Origin: Amphiura filiformis
Lineage: Eukaryota > Echinodermata > Ophiuroidea > Amphilepidida > Amphiuridae
DNA length: 64,000 nt
Assembly (NCBI RefSeq): GCF_039555335.1
Contig: NC_092637.1
Coordinates: 40,388,526 to 40,452,525, forward strand
Reading direction: 5' to 3'
Part shown: piece after piece, positions 11,184-21,874 of the stretch
Layout of the letters: every line of letters begins with the position of its first letter
How positions within the stretch are numbered: the first letter of the stretch is position 1
The notes under the pieces: generated by a model
What the model was told of the DNA's origin: nothing
Databases searched by the model: none
What the model saw: the letters and a program-made list of their open reading frames with translations, nothing else
Made by a program: the position numbers and the translations under genes

Positions 11184-11990
11184 AAATTAATGTTTTCTTC
11201 AGTAGATAGCAAGTTAATGTTATAGATAATAAACGTTGCCTTCAGTAGGTAGCTAAATAATGGTATTTTCAGTAGATAGCAAATTAATGTTATCTTTAGT
11301 AGATATATAGAAAATAAATGCTATCTTTAGTAGATAGCAAATAATAGTCATCTTCAGTATAAAGAAACACATCATGAATCTTCAGCGGATTTAATTCAAA
11401 TGCTATCTTATGACGACGATTCAGGACATAGCTATCTTCAGTAGACAAAAACATTAATTATACCTTCAGTAGATATGTTATCTTCAGTAGATATCAAATT
11501 AATGTTATCTTCAGTAGATAGCAAATGAATGTTATCTTCGGTAGATAACAAATTAATGTTATCTTCGGTAGATAGCAAATTAATGTTATCTTCAGTAAAT
11601 AGTAAATTAATGTTATCTTCAGGTGATAGCAAATATATGCTAGCTTCAGTAGATAGCAAATTAATGTTATCTTCTGTAGATAGCAAATTAATGTTATCTT
11701 CAGTAGGTAACAAATTAATGTTATCTTCAGTGTTATCTTCAGTAGATAGCAAATTAATGTTATCTTCAGTAGATAGCAAATTAATGTTATCTTCAGTAGA
11801 TACCAAATTAATGTTATAGAAAATAAATGCCGTCTTCAGTAGGTAGCAAATTAATGGTATTTTCAGTAGATAGCAAATTAAAGTTATCTTTAGTAGATAG
11901 AAAATAAATGCTATCTTTAGTAGATTGCAAATAAATGCTATCTTTAGTAGATAGCAAATAATAGTCATCTTCAGTATAGAGCAACACATC
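11184..11990. repeat. 27 bp minisatellite, array 2 with degenerate edges
   Basis: It continues the unit of array 1. 11460-11815 is regular. 11184-11360 and 11815-11990 are degenerate, with units such as AGTAGATAGAAAATAAATGC and ATCTTTAGTAGATAGC. One unit near 11727 is partly duplicated (TTATCTTCAGTGTTATCTTC). Confidence 0.9.
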
Positions 11991-12044
11991 TTGAATCTTT
12001 AATTCAAATGTTATCTGATAACGATTTGGGACGGTAGACAGCTG

Positions 12045-12430
12045 ATACATGTTATCTTCATTAGATAGGCAATTAATGTTATCTTCAGTAGATAGCAAAT
12101 TAATGTTATCTTCAGTAGATAGCAAATTAATGTTATCTTCGGTAGATAGCAAGAAAATGCTATCTTATGACGATTTAGGACATAGCTATCCTCAGTAGAC
12201 AAAAAAATAATTGCTACCTTCGGTAGACAGCTGATACATGTTATCTTCATTAGATAGGCAATTAATGTTATCTTCAGTAGATAGCAAATTAATGTTATCT
12301 TCAGTAGATAGCAAATTAATGTTATCTTCAGTAGATAGCAAATTAATGTTATCTTCAGTAGATAGCAAATTAATGTTATCTTCAGTAGATAGCAAATTAA
12401 TATTATCTTCAGTTGATAGCAAATTAATAT
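12045..12430. repeat. 27 bp minisatellite, array 3
   Basis: Two blocks (12045-12160 and 12233-12430) both begin with CTGATACATGTTATCTTCAT and are separated by degenerate units. This shows that a larger segment of about 190 bp was itself duplicated. Confidence 0.9.
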
Positions 12431-12599
12431 TACTTATTTATTTATATATTTCCTTATTTGTTAACAAATTAATTTAGGTCTGTACCCTTATCTTTATCAT
12501 TTCCATGTCTTAACTATCTTCCCATTCTGATCGTCAAGGCGTACACGTAACACATTTACCATGCTTAAGGTCCTCAAAAGACACTTCAACCCGTAATAT

Positions 12600-12910
12600 A
12601 AAACGCATGACGTCATCAGCCAACCACTCACCAAATTACTATAAATACCCACTAATACACCATATTGCAATCTTGATCATTTCAGTTTTTATCTCATACA
12701 CGCTACATTTTGTTACATACATTGGATATGGGTTAGCAATATTTGCACAGCTTGATTAATTTTAATTACAATGTGACACCACGCAATGACAATTACAGAT
12801 GCTCGTTTATAGGCTTCTCGCCTGGCACTGAAAAAATGCTATTTGATGACGTCAAGAAAGAGGAAAGAAGGACAATATGGTTGGTATTTTATAGAAACTA
12901 TGACGTCATG
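12600..12910 (+). promoter_or_regulatory. Candidate promoter with three CRE-like sites and a TATA box
   Basis: The exact octamer TGACGTCA occurs at 12608-12615, 12847-12854 and 12901-12908. A TATA-like CTATAAAT stands at 12639-12646, about 24 bases after the first octamer. TGACGTCA is the known CREB/ATF consensus. No convincing ORF follows: the 68-codon frame at 12743-12949 begins without ATG and shows no domain. Function is inferred from motif grouping only. Confidence 0.3.
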
Positions 12911-13088
12911 TTTCACAGGGTTAGTCCTTCCAAAACAAGCCGTAGATAATGTAAGATAAAAATAGCAATAGATCTTAGGAACATATCTTTGAATATCCAA
13001 CATATTTCAAAATCATATCATTAAGACCGACTTGTAGAAACATGGGCTGGCCTACTATAAAAAGTAACGTATGTTTATATCGTAAGTC

Positions 13089-13567
13089 GAAAGTCTGCAC
13101 AAAAAGAAACGCAGTTGTTATAAATACGCCTATAGATTCAGAACTAATCTTTGTTTTCACAATATTTCAACATAGAAAGACGGATGGATAATTTACGAGC
13201 ATTTTGATACCCTATTTGTCAAATGCCGTTCAATATTAACAATACAGTAGTGCTTTTACAGAAAAATACCCGAATTTAAAAGTTGCAGTTTACAGCGATC
13301 AATGATTATAATGCCAGCACTGTACACGTAAAGCCCCGGATATCTTCGCGCTTCAATACAAATAGCTGCAACTTTTAAATCCGGGTAATTTTCTTTCAAA
13401 ACACTGCTGTATTGTTAATATTGAACAAAATTGAACAAATTGGGTATCAAAATGCGAGTAAATAAATAATCCTTCTTTTTATGTTGAAATATTGTGAAAA
13501 CAATTATTAGTTCTGAAGCTCTATAGGCGTATTTATAACAGCTGCGTTACTTATTGTGCAGACTTTA
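13089..13567. repeat. Foldback repeat with ~200 bp arms
   Basis: The left arm, from AAGTCTGCAC (near 13090) to AAAAGTTGCAG (near 13288), is the approximate reverse complement of the right arm, from GCTGCAACTTTTAAATCCGG (13364) to GTGCAGACTTT (13567). Shared phrases include AATATTTCAACAT and ACAATACAG. A ~75 bp loop separates the arms. Confidence 0.8.
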
Positions 13568-13748
13568 TATTATTGAATGGCGATGATGGAACGAAATTGA
13601 TTGGTTATTTTTAGTACCACCGACCTGTTTGAGGAAACCATAACAGATTGTATATAATTGACTCTAGATTCTGTCAATATGGAGAATGCTATCAGGTTAT
13701 TGTTGCATCATCATCAGGTTTGAATCAATTTACTGAATTTCTTATCAT

Positions 13749-14110
13749 TTAAGGGGGTACTACACCCCTAGCCAATTTTGTGCCTATTTTTGCATTTTTC
13801 TCAAAAATTATAGCGCATTGGTGACAAGTAAGATATGTATATTATAGGGGCAAGGACTACAACTACTGCACTGAAAATTCAGCAACTCAAGGGAAGTAGT
13901 TATTGATTTATTGATCAAATATTGGTTTCCCCTCATTTTTGACTGTAACTCCAGAACTGTTGTCTGTGTTGAAATAAAAATTTCCAGTGCAGTAGTTGTA
14001 GTTCTTGCCCCTATCACCTTGTCATACTTACTTGTCACCAATGCGCTATAAATTTTGAGAAAAATGCAAAAATAGGCACAAAATTGGGCAGGGGTGTAGT
14101 ACCCCCTTAA
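13749..14110. mobile_element. TTAA MITE, copy 1 (full palindrome)
   Basis: TTTAAGGGGGTACTACACCC at the left is mirrored by GGGTGTAGTACCCCCTTAA at the right. Similarity of the two arms continues inward through TTTGTGCCTATTTTTGCAT and AGTAGTTGTAGT. TTAA at each end fits a piggyBac-like target site. Copy 2 is at 19925-20285. Confidence 0.85.
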
Positions 14111-14999
14111 GGAGTTTCATTTGTAGGCTTGTTTCAGATAATCGGCTATTATTTATGTCATGTAAATCTAAGATTTTACTCAATTTCCGGTGGGCCTTAG
14201 GTGTATGTTTGGTGTAAGATATTCATGAGTTAGATTAGCGTAAAGACTATTGAGGAATTCAGCAGCATATATGGAATAAAGCTGTATAATCCGTCAATAG
14301 AAGATTTGTGTGCTGGGCTACAGAGGCGCAGGTTTTCGGAACAGGGGGAAGAGCAAAACTTGTTTGTTTTTTTACCGACATGAAGTTATGAATTTTTGAC
14401 CCAATTGTTTTTACCCAGTGTGCTCAAGACACTAAAAAATCTAAGAAATGGGGTTGGGGTGTTGGGGTATAGCAAGAGCAAATTTTTTTAAAGGCGCTTT
14501 TATACGTTTATAATTGTTATTATGTGCCAACGTCAACAGGCAAAGAGAAGCGCCACATTATATAAAACCGATAATATTTATTTTTTTGCAAAATACACTA
14601 TGTGAAAACATTTAGGAAATGTCCTCTTATAAAGCTTTATAATGGGTTCTTTTCAATTAAAGATCTGGATTTTTTACGACGATTAGTTATCAATGCCTTG
14701 GGGATTGCATGTCAACAATGAAAAGTAACATCGTGACTGTCGCATGTTGTTGCCAAACTCTAGACGGTAAACAATTATTGAAGATATCAAGAGAGAATTG
14801 ACAAGCATGGCAGAAAATGAGCTCGTGGGGAAAATCAAATGACGGAAGTAAGCGGAGCACTAGGAGTATGAAACAAACATGTGGGCATCCGTTTCGATAT
14901 GACCGTCGTAATTCATCTCTACACATTAAGATAGTAAACACACGGAAGAGAACGATTCGCTATTCAAGAAATTTAATAAAACAACACTTTTATTAGGCG
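14111..14999. other. Intergenic, no gene recognised
   Basis: No domain, RNA gene or repeat is recognised on either strand. An 83-codon minus-strand frame at 14690-14941 is compositionally unremarkable and has no recognisable motif. Confidence 0.45.
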
Positions 15000-15350
15000 A
15001 TGAGATTGATTTGCTATCTACTGCAAAAAGCAATTATTTTTGATTTGTTGAATATAGCAGTTATTTGCTATCTACTGATAGAAATGATTATAGGCCTATT
15101 TGTTATCTACTGAAGATATCATTTATTTGCTATATCTAAAACTTATTTGCTGTCTACCCAAGATAGCATTCATGTGCGATCTACTGACGATATAGCATTT
15201 ATTGTTATCTTCTGAAGATAGCATTTATGTGATCTACTGACGATAGCATTTATTTGCTTTCTTCTGAAAATGCCATTTATTTGCTATCTTCTGAAAATGG
15301 CATTTTATGTGCTATCTGCTGAAGATAGCATTTATTTGATCTACGAAATG
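15000..15350. repeat. Degenerate relatives of the 27 bp minisatellite
   Basis: Phrases such as TTTGCTATCTACTGAAGATA and GATAGCATTTATTTGCTATC recur about ten times with variable spacing. They are the reverse complement of the unit at 9797-12430, so an older, inverted patch of the same satellite lies here. Confidence 0.75.
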
Positions 15351-16591
15351 TGGTAAAATGTAGCATTTTGTTATCAATTTGATGGATATTTGGGCTATTG
15401 GCTTACCAATAATATTTGCAGGCGATGGGTCATCTTTGTTCTCGGAGCCATATACCTACTTACCTAACGAAATCAAACCTGAGACCCCTCAAGCCACCCC
15501 AGGACGTCAATATTTAATCGTGGTCATCTAAACAAGCAGACGGAAATTCGGCAACCGTAAGGGACTATACATTCTATCTATGCATTCGTTGGTTGCTTTC
15601 TAAAAATAAGATTACCGACCATTGAGTTCTTCCACAGGGAGTTCTTCAATTTTCTTGTTAAATAAGCTTGCTAATTAATTTGCACGCTGTGTAACCATGT
15701 TTGTGTTGTTATTGGGGTCATTGTCGACCACTGCCTTTGCCTGTTGGGTTTTTAATTATTATCATTTTTTGTTCACGGCAGTGAACATTTCCCCCACTTG
15801 AACCCATATCTCATATGCACAGTTTATCCCTTACATACACTGTGTCTTGAATAACTATTGTAGCCCATCAACCCTGTGATTATGAGGCTAGGAAATAATT
15901 CCTAATACCTCATACCCAGGTTTGTATCCCTTTATCTAATCCGGCCCACATGACAAGGACTTTTTAGCACATCTTATCTTGTATTGAGACAATGGCTGCC
16001 AGGACTATTTTTTTGCCTTTTTTCTAAGCATGTTTACTATTGGATTGAGCCATCACATGATTATATAGGCTTTACTGATTGGTGGGTAAGGTCAATGATA
16101 TTGTTTATTTTGTGATAAGGCTGAGCATATTACTGCATAATATGAAAAATACACTGTTATTTTGATACAGGCGATTTACTCAATTCCTTCCAAATGACAA
16201 AACTTAATTCCTGTTATCTACCCAGTAATGTTTGCTTATCTTAATTGGATCCCAAATAATTATTGGGCCAAGGTTATTATCTGCATGGTATATTAATTGA
16301 ATTTCAATAAGCCTATGATAGTGATAATGAGTTTCTTGCTGGATGGAGAGTTATATAGCCAGAGTCAGGATTTATCAGAATTTATTGTAAGATCAGTGTA
16401 GAGTAGGTTAGATATGAAAATGGAAAGTTATAGAAGAAATTACTATACACCTGATCCGTGAACTGTGTCTTTTTGAAAGACTCTTCTTGTTTAGATCAGA
16501 TGTTTGCGCGAATGCGTTGAGTTCTGATTGATTCGGATTGATGTGGAGTTGTCCGCCCGCTATGTCGAGGGCTCGTTGAAATACATAATAT
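15351..16591. other. Intergenic, no gene recognised
   Basis: AT-rich. No recognisable ORF, RNA gene or repeat. Confidence 0.5.
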
Positions 16592-16729
16592 GGTTCGCTC
16601 CCTGGGTTTGCTATATGTCGAATATGAAATATGGTTAGCTAGGGTTAGGGTTAGTTTTAAGGTAAGGTTTAGAGGTAAGGTTAGATAGCAAACCTAACCT
16701 ACCGGCCTTTATATTCGATAAAGCGAACC
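16592..16729. repeat. Short TIR element holding a telomere-like motif
   Basis: GGTTCGCTCCCTGGG at the left and AAGCGAACC at the right form inverted ends, extended by ATATGTCGAATAT against ATATTCGAT. Between them lies TAGGGTTAGGGTTAG (about 16639-16655), then GGTAAGGTTTAGAGGTAAGG. The TTAGGG phrase is only about 2.5 units long. Confidence 0.5.
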
Positions 16730-17902
16730 TTCGACACACGCGCGCGACCACAAAGATTGAGTAGGCCTCCGCGGACAACCGCAACGTTTTTCTTTCGGTA
16801 ACACAAATTCAGATTTTTATTAATATGCATACAATTCTTAAATACATAAGTAGGGGGCCTATCATAAATGAATCATCGAGTTCGGATTGATCTACACCCA
16901 AATACGCTGTAAGGATCGAGTCAGTTTTTGTATATTAGAGATGCTTCCGAGAGCTCGTATAAACCCTCTCAGCGCGAAATCTCTCCAAAACGGGATTGGA
17001 TTTTTTAATAGAAAAAAATCATAAATTCGACGTGTAATCAGGAGTTTAAAGATAATATGCATCCTAGGAGTATAAAAATAAGCTTGGTGGTGGTTTGGAA
17101 ATTCGTGAGTAAGGTTTTATGCAATAGTAATAAAAAATCACAATAGTGAATAAAAATAGGACAGTGACGGATATATAGTATTCTTCACGCAGTTGTCGAT
17201 TAGTCAAAATTTCAAAATGATCAAGTTTCATGACCATATAATTTGGAATTAGCATGAAAACGAGTCCAAACAACCCTAGTCTTGGTTCAGTGGATCTTGA
17301 GAGGGTACTTGAAATTTCTACAAAGAGGAAGATATCTAAAAAAAACCTTAAAAAAACCCTCTTTTTGTGTATGTTAGAGCCAATAGCCGCTTGCAAAGAA
17401 TTAAATGTCATATGTGAAATGTGTCTTTGGGGTATTGATAATGGGGAGGGAGGATGAGACGAAGAGAGATAACTAGAGATGCTGATGGGAGATGTAAGGA
17501 GGAGACAGACCATGTGAGACTGTGACAGATGAGATGAGACAGGAGAAAGGATGATGAGCAAATTAATAAAGGCATACCAGCGACGTAAATAGATATGAAT
17601 TATAGGTTTTAAAGAGTGAATTGCAGTAAAATCCTTTAATGATATTTAAACTTTTCATTAATATGTATTTTAAAAAGAATTTGAGATTTGCTTTTTACTA
17701 TCACAAAATAGAATGAGAAGAAAGACAGAAATGATGAGACAAAAAAATGAGCAAAGAAATGAAGAAAGACATAAAATAAACAGGGCAGGGAGAAAAGAAT
17801 GAAAATGATAGATAGAAAATGAAAGCAAGAAAGTGAATGAAAGAAAAAAGTGAAAGGCAAAAGGAAAAATTAAAGCAGATGCATTTAAATTTTAACATTA
17901 TA
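16730..17902. other. Intergenic, purine-rich tracts
   Basis: 17450-17560 and 17700-17870 are strongly purine-rich on the plus strand (GAGATGAGAC- and GAAAGAAAG-like words). These create pyrimidine-rich shadow ORFs on the minus strand, such as 17636-17898, that are rich in Phe, Leu and Ser. I do not support these as genes. Confidence 0.6.
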
Positions 17903-18304
17903 AGGCCAAGTAAAAAAATAACATGTATATCGTCCGGACTTTTTCAAAAATCGGTGAGGGAGGTCCTTATTATTTGTTATTATGTTATTTTTTTACCATT
18001 CATTTCTGTGTAAAATTGCAATTGCAAAGTGTTTTTCAACACATCATAAAATCGGGAAGGCCCCCTTTATTTTTGTTATTTCCCCAACGCCCTACCCCTA
18101 TAGCTTGAAGAAAGTGTTTGCAATGTGTTTATAAATGAATAATAAATGATAACCAATAACTTCTAAACATGTCTTTTCATTCCAACAATTTTAGAAACAA
18201 AGTAAGGAAGCAAGTAGGAAAATAACAAAAATATTTAAAAATCTCCAAAATTCGGTGAGGGCGATGACGATTTAGGCATACATGTTATTTATTTTACTTG
18301 GCCT
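17903..18304. mobile_element. ~400 bp MITE with AGGCCAAGTAAA ends
   Basis: The left end AGGCCAAGTAAAAAAATAAC and the right end (reverse complement AGGCCAAGTAAAATAAATAA) are inverted repeats, continued by ACATGTAT. Two internal TCGGTGAGGG phrases (17951 and 18253) follow each end at different distances. No ORF of note. Confidence 0.7.
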
Positions 18305-18909
18305 AACACAGCAAACTCGAACCGTGTCGGTAAAAAATTCCAGGTAATTTATTCGTGTCAAATACTCATTGCTCTAATTTTTCAGTGATATTTGCACAAA
18401 CCTATACTTATAATGATGTAGATATTGATAAAATTTGAACATTATTACCATCTTACCACAGATACATAATTCAACAGAAGTAAATATGCCCTACTTATTA
18501 GGGTAAGCTTTTGGTTTATTAAATTATAAATTTGACAATACTTCAGAACTCACTTTAAAGATTGAAATGTAATTTAAGTGGGCCTACTTCAGATTGGCAA
18601 ATGGCAATGCATTACTAATATTTTGCTTAATATCAGGTTTTTATTTAGCCAATAATGTATTTTCGAAAGTTTATAATGTCTGAAATATGTGGCCATCACA
18701 TCGAAACACAACAGCATGTTCTCTTGTGCCCAATGCAAGATTCCTTCTTACGTTGTAGAGCGCAAATGTGTAGAACTGTCAACACGATAAGATTTGTCCC
18801 ACTTTTTTTGTTTTTGTTTTGACACGAAACAATCACACAAACATCCTCATTTTTGTATTAAAATACCTGTATAATTAAGGTATTATAGCCCTTGGTATAA
18901 TTAAATGAG

Positions 18910-19250
18910 CAGAATCTGCACTGATGTAGTTTGGGTAATTTTTTACAGGTTTCTCACAACTCCCACCAGGACACAGCGGTCAAATTATGATATTTATGCT
19001 TACTATATTATGTGCATTAATTTTTATTTTGCTATTGATATATTTTGAAGAATCTGTACTGATGTATTTAGAAAGGCTACATATCCTACAACTGTTAGAA
19101 CTCCCAGACGGATACAGCGGTCATATATATTATGATATTCATGCTTCGTCTCAGGTTATGTGCATTAATTTAGATGTTTCTATTGATCTGTTGATTGTTT
19201 GTCTCGCCAGCGATCGTTGTTATAATAAAGAATTACTATTCCTTGCATAG
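18910..19250 (+). repeat. Diverged ~140 bp tandem duplication with an open frame
   Basis: Unit 1 (about 18910-19048) and unit 2 (19049-19190) share GAATCTGCACTGATGTA / GAATCTGTACTGATGTA, then ACACAGCGGTCA / ATACAGCGGTCA, then TTATGTGCATTAATTT. An 87-codon frame (18987-19250) crosses both. The repeated peptide is LPPGHSGQI / LPDGYSGHI. The first half encodes a hydrophobic, membrane-like stretch, ILCALIFILLLIYF. No family is recognised. It could be remains of a duplicated exon. Confidence 0.5.
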
Positions 19251-19830
19251 TGCAGTTTTGTCCACGGCAAATTCACCGTGACCTTTTCAGCCATAAACCC
19301 GCTTAGTAAAGATTAAACCGAAATATTCAGTACTAAACCATTATAGTATGAATCGATTGTCCAATGCAAATTTCTTACCACGTGATAATATTAATCCAAT
19401 GAGCGATCGAATTGTCCGCTAATACGGTAATTGACAGAAAGTACTAAATATGTACCTATTACGGCTTCGTGGCACCCATCTTCCAAATGCGACCAAGTCA
19501 GGGCAGCCCGGTGAAGCAAAAAATACATTGGATTAACACGGGAGTTTGGATAAGATCGTAGATTTCCTTTCTCATACAAATGTATGGTCCCCCGTTATTA
19601 AAGCTTGTACCGGATTAAAAATTCAGATATTTTGAAAAGAATAAATAATTGTAACATAGAGCAAGTACTAAAATCATAGCTTTTATACTTTTTGATATAT
19701 GACGCTAACTAGTTCATCTCCTATATCTACAACACAGCGCTACCAGTACGGGTGACCTCGTCAATTGCCTATTGTGAGTGCCTCTGTGTTGTTTGCATAC
19801 ATGTATATAGTTAACAATGACTGCATGATG
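19245..19830. repeat. Dispersed repeat, uninterrupted copy
   Basis: From TAGTGCAGTTTTGTCCACGG to about 19830 the sequence matches 38990-39080 and then 40572-41190, in the same order and orientation. In the other copy a LINE separates the two parts, so this copy records the site before insertion. Phrases in common include CCAATGAGCGA, CCCCCGTTATTAAAGCTTGT and ATGTACCTATTACGG. No gene seen. Confidence 0.85.
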
Positions 19831-19924
19831 GCGTGATCCACATCTTCATCCCCATACTTACTCCAAAATACATTTTTATCATCCAAAGTCAATACACTCT
19901 CAAAAATAAAGGTTCTAAAATGCC

Positions 19925-20285
19925 TTAAGGGGGTACTACACCCCTGCCCAATTTTGTGCCTATTTTTGCATTTATCTCAAAAATTATAGCGCATTGGGGA
20001 CAAGTAAAATATGTATATTATAGGGGCAAGGACTACAATTACTGCACTGAAAATTTTATTTTAGCACAGACAACAGTTGTGGAGTTACAGTCAAAAAGGA
20101 GGGAAAACCAATATTTGATCATTAAATCAATAACTACTTGCTTTGAGATGCTGAATTGTCAGCACAGTAGTTGTAGTCCTTGCCCCTATAATATACATAT
20201 CTTACTTGTCACCAATGTGCTGTAATTTTTTGAGAAAAATGCAAAAATAGGCACAAAATTGGGCAGGGGTGTAGTACCCCCTTAA
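19925..20285. mobile_element. TTAA MITE, copy 2
   Basis: The same palindromic element as at 13749-14110: TTAAGGGGGTACTACACCC at the left, mirrored at 20267-20285. The centre differs slightly (TTATTTTAGCACAGACAACA). TTAA is intact at both ends. Confidence 0.85.
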
Positions 20286-20460
20286 AGAGCCCCATTTTGT
20301 CTTCTAAATGAAATCCATAAAAAAAAAGTTCTTTATAACTGACATGCAGAACCCTTTTAGGTTCTTACACTGTAAATCTAAGTGTTTAGGGTGTCTGTAA
20401 CACTTTTTAGACACTGCAAGGTGTTTAATTTTTTCATTTTTCATAAATATTACAAAATAT

Positions 20461-20629
20461 TAGGCGAGTTGTAGTGACAGCTACCACAGGTAGTGGTAAA
20501 ACTACTCTGGTATCACTGTTGTACAATTATTATCACGCAGGACTAAATTGCCTAATATTAGTGAAACGCGTCTTATATGCACGACGACATCTGTATCATC
20601 CCGGACTCGAAAGAAAACAAACACATTGA
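20461..20629 (+). pseudogene. P-loop (Walker A) fragment, copy A
   Basis: An open frame ending at TGA 20627-20629 reads TTGSGKTTLVSLLYNYYHAG, then LNCLILVKRV. The motif A-T-T-G-S-G-K-T satisfies the Walker A consensus [AG]x4GK[ST], typical of P-loop NTPases such as NACHT, ABC or AAA-type proteins. There is no visible Walker B or other domain and no ATG in a good context. Related fragments lie at 21060, 21640, 22879, 23075, 30112 and 30391, so it belongs to a locally multiplied exon-sized unit. Family beyond 'P-loop' is not assignable. Confidence 0.4.
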
Positions 20630-21059
20630 CAGAAATTATGTTGCATATTTAGCATATCATTTTAATATCTTTTATTCATCTTCTTAATATGATAATACAC
20701 ATTAACATAACCCATATAGCTACTTCATCATCGTATGCAATATCTTAGTGAATTTTATTTAAACGTGTACGCCATTGACACATACATGTACAAGGATGAT
20801 AGACACAGTGTTATATAATAGAGCAAGCACACTTTCTAAATTCTTAAATATTCCAAATCGGGATCCCCGAATCGCACAATCCCACCATTTTCTAAAACTG
20901 AACTTTATTTTAAGAAGCATGTCATAATTTTATTATATCGATGCTTATATAGTTCACAGAAATATGATGGAACTGCGATGTAATATACTGAACTCAACCT
21001 TCCAAGTTAAAATGCTATATGTTAAAAAATATTTGCAAAGCAGAGTTTGTTTTTTGACT
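20630..21059. other. Intergenic, no gene recognised
   Basis: AT-rich spacer between two P-loop fragments. Nothing recognised. Confidence 0.5.
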
Positions 21060-21242
21060 TGAGAAGAGTTAAAAGAGTTGTGGTAAAAGTATTTTGCTGT
21101 CATTGTTGATTATGATATTATATGTAAGACTAAATTGCCTATTGATGACATACATGTTAATATGCAACACAACAACAGTTTCTATATCTATGGTTGAATT
21201 TTAAAACCATCCGTCAGTCACTATATACTAATGATCATACAC
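21060..21242 (+). pseudogene. P-loop fragment, copy B
   Basis: One frame reads SCGKSILLSLLIMILYVRLN followed by CLLMTYML, ending at TAA near 21204. It shares the xGK[ST]xLLSLL core and the LNCL phrase with copy A. The glycine-rich start of the motif is incomplete. Nucleotide similarity to 22943-23052 continues past the stop (CATCCGTCAGTCAC and an ACTAATGAT phrase), so the duplicated unit includes flanking non-coding DNA. Confidence 0.35.
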
Positions 21243-21463
21243 GTAAGGCCGTGTAAAATTAATATTTTGGTTCTCATCCCCTCCCTCCTCAATTTCTGGG
21301 ATTTGTCAGATTTTTTTGATTTTTTTTCTCTTTTTTAGTTTTTAAACTTTGGAATGATTTATGAAATCTTCATACATATAAATAAGTTTATTAGAGAACA
21401 AACATCACTTCCAAGTCTTTTTGCGGTACCCTAGGAGGAATAATCCCTCAGAATCTCACATTT

Positions 21464-21580
21464 GAAAAAAAAAAAAAAAAAAAAAAAAGGCCTCATCGTT
21501 TCCTCGAGCACTGTTGGAGGAGACCGAAAACTACTGACAATGCTAATTTTACATTGAAAAAAAAAAAAAAAAAAAAAACA
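21464..21580. repeat. Two poly(A) tracts
   Basis: Runs of about 22-25 A at 21464-21488 and 21556-21578 flank a short segment (CCTCATCGTTTCCTCGAGCA). They may mark the ends of retroposed sequences or be simple expansions. Confidence 0.8.
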
Positions 21581-21639
21581 CCTCCCTCCTCATCAATTCA
21601 TGAAAATCCTGTGGACGAGAACCAAAACATTAATTTTAT

Positions 21640-21765
21640 ACGGCCTAATACCAAGACAAATTTGACAAAGATCGTAGAGCTTGCAAGCACGTGTAAAACA
21701 TTACGCGATGCTATTGATGATAATCCAAGTAGTGGTAAGACTACATTATTGTCAAAGTGAACCTG
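21640..21765 (+). pseudogene. P-loop fragment, copy C
   Basis: The frame reads VELASTCKTLRDAIDDNPSS followed by GKTTLLSK and a stop. Copy E at 23075 aligns over VELxxxCKTL and SKTTLLS, which supports a shared ancestral exon rather than chance. A third partial repeat of the upstream words (GAACTTGTAAGCACGTATGA) lies at 21855-21874. An A-rich tract encoding poly-Lys precedes it, so the apparent start codon at 21554 is not meaningful. Confidence 0.4.
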
Positions 21766-21874
21766 CACCAAGAAATTATATAGGCTTAATGATAACGAAA
21801 TGGTCGTAATATTTCTATGAGGTATGAGAAAAACTGTCAAAATTGTTTATAATGGAACTTGTAAGCACGTATGA

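Noticed and set aside
9797-12430. CRISPR array
   Set aside because: The repeats are directly adjacent 27 bp units with no unique spacers, and the DNA is eukaryotic.
16639-16655. Telomere or chromosome-fusion scar
   Set aside because: Only about 2.5 TTAGGG units, enclosed in a small element with inverted ends.
17636-17898. Membrane-protein-like minus-strand ORFs rich in Phe and Leu
   Set aside because: They come from a purine-rich tract on the plus strand. The two overlapping frames give equally hydrophobic peptides.
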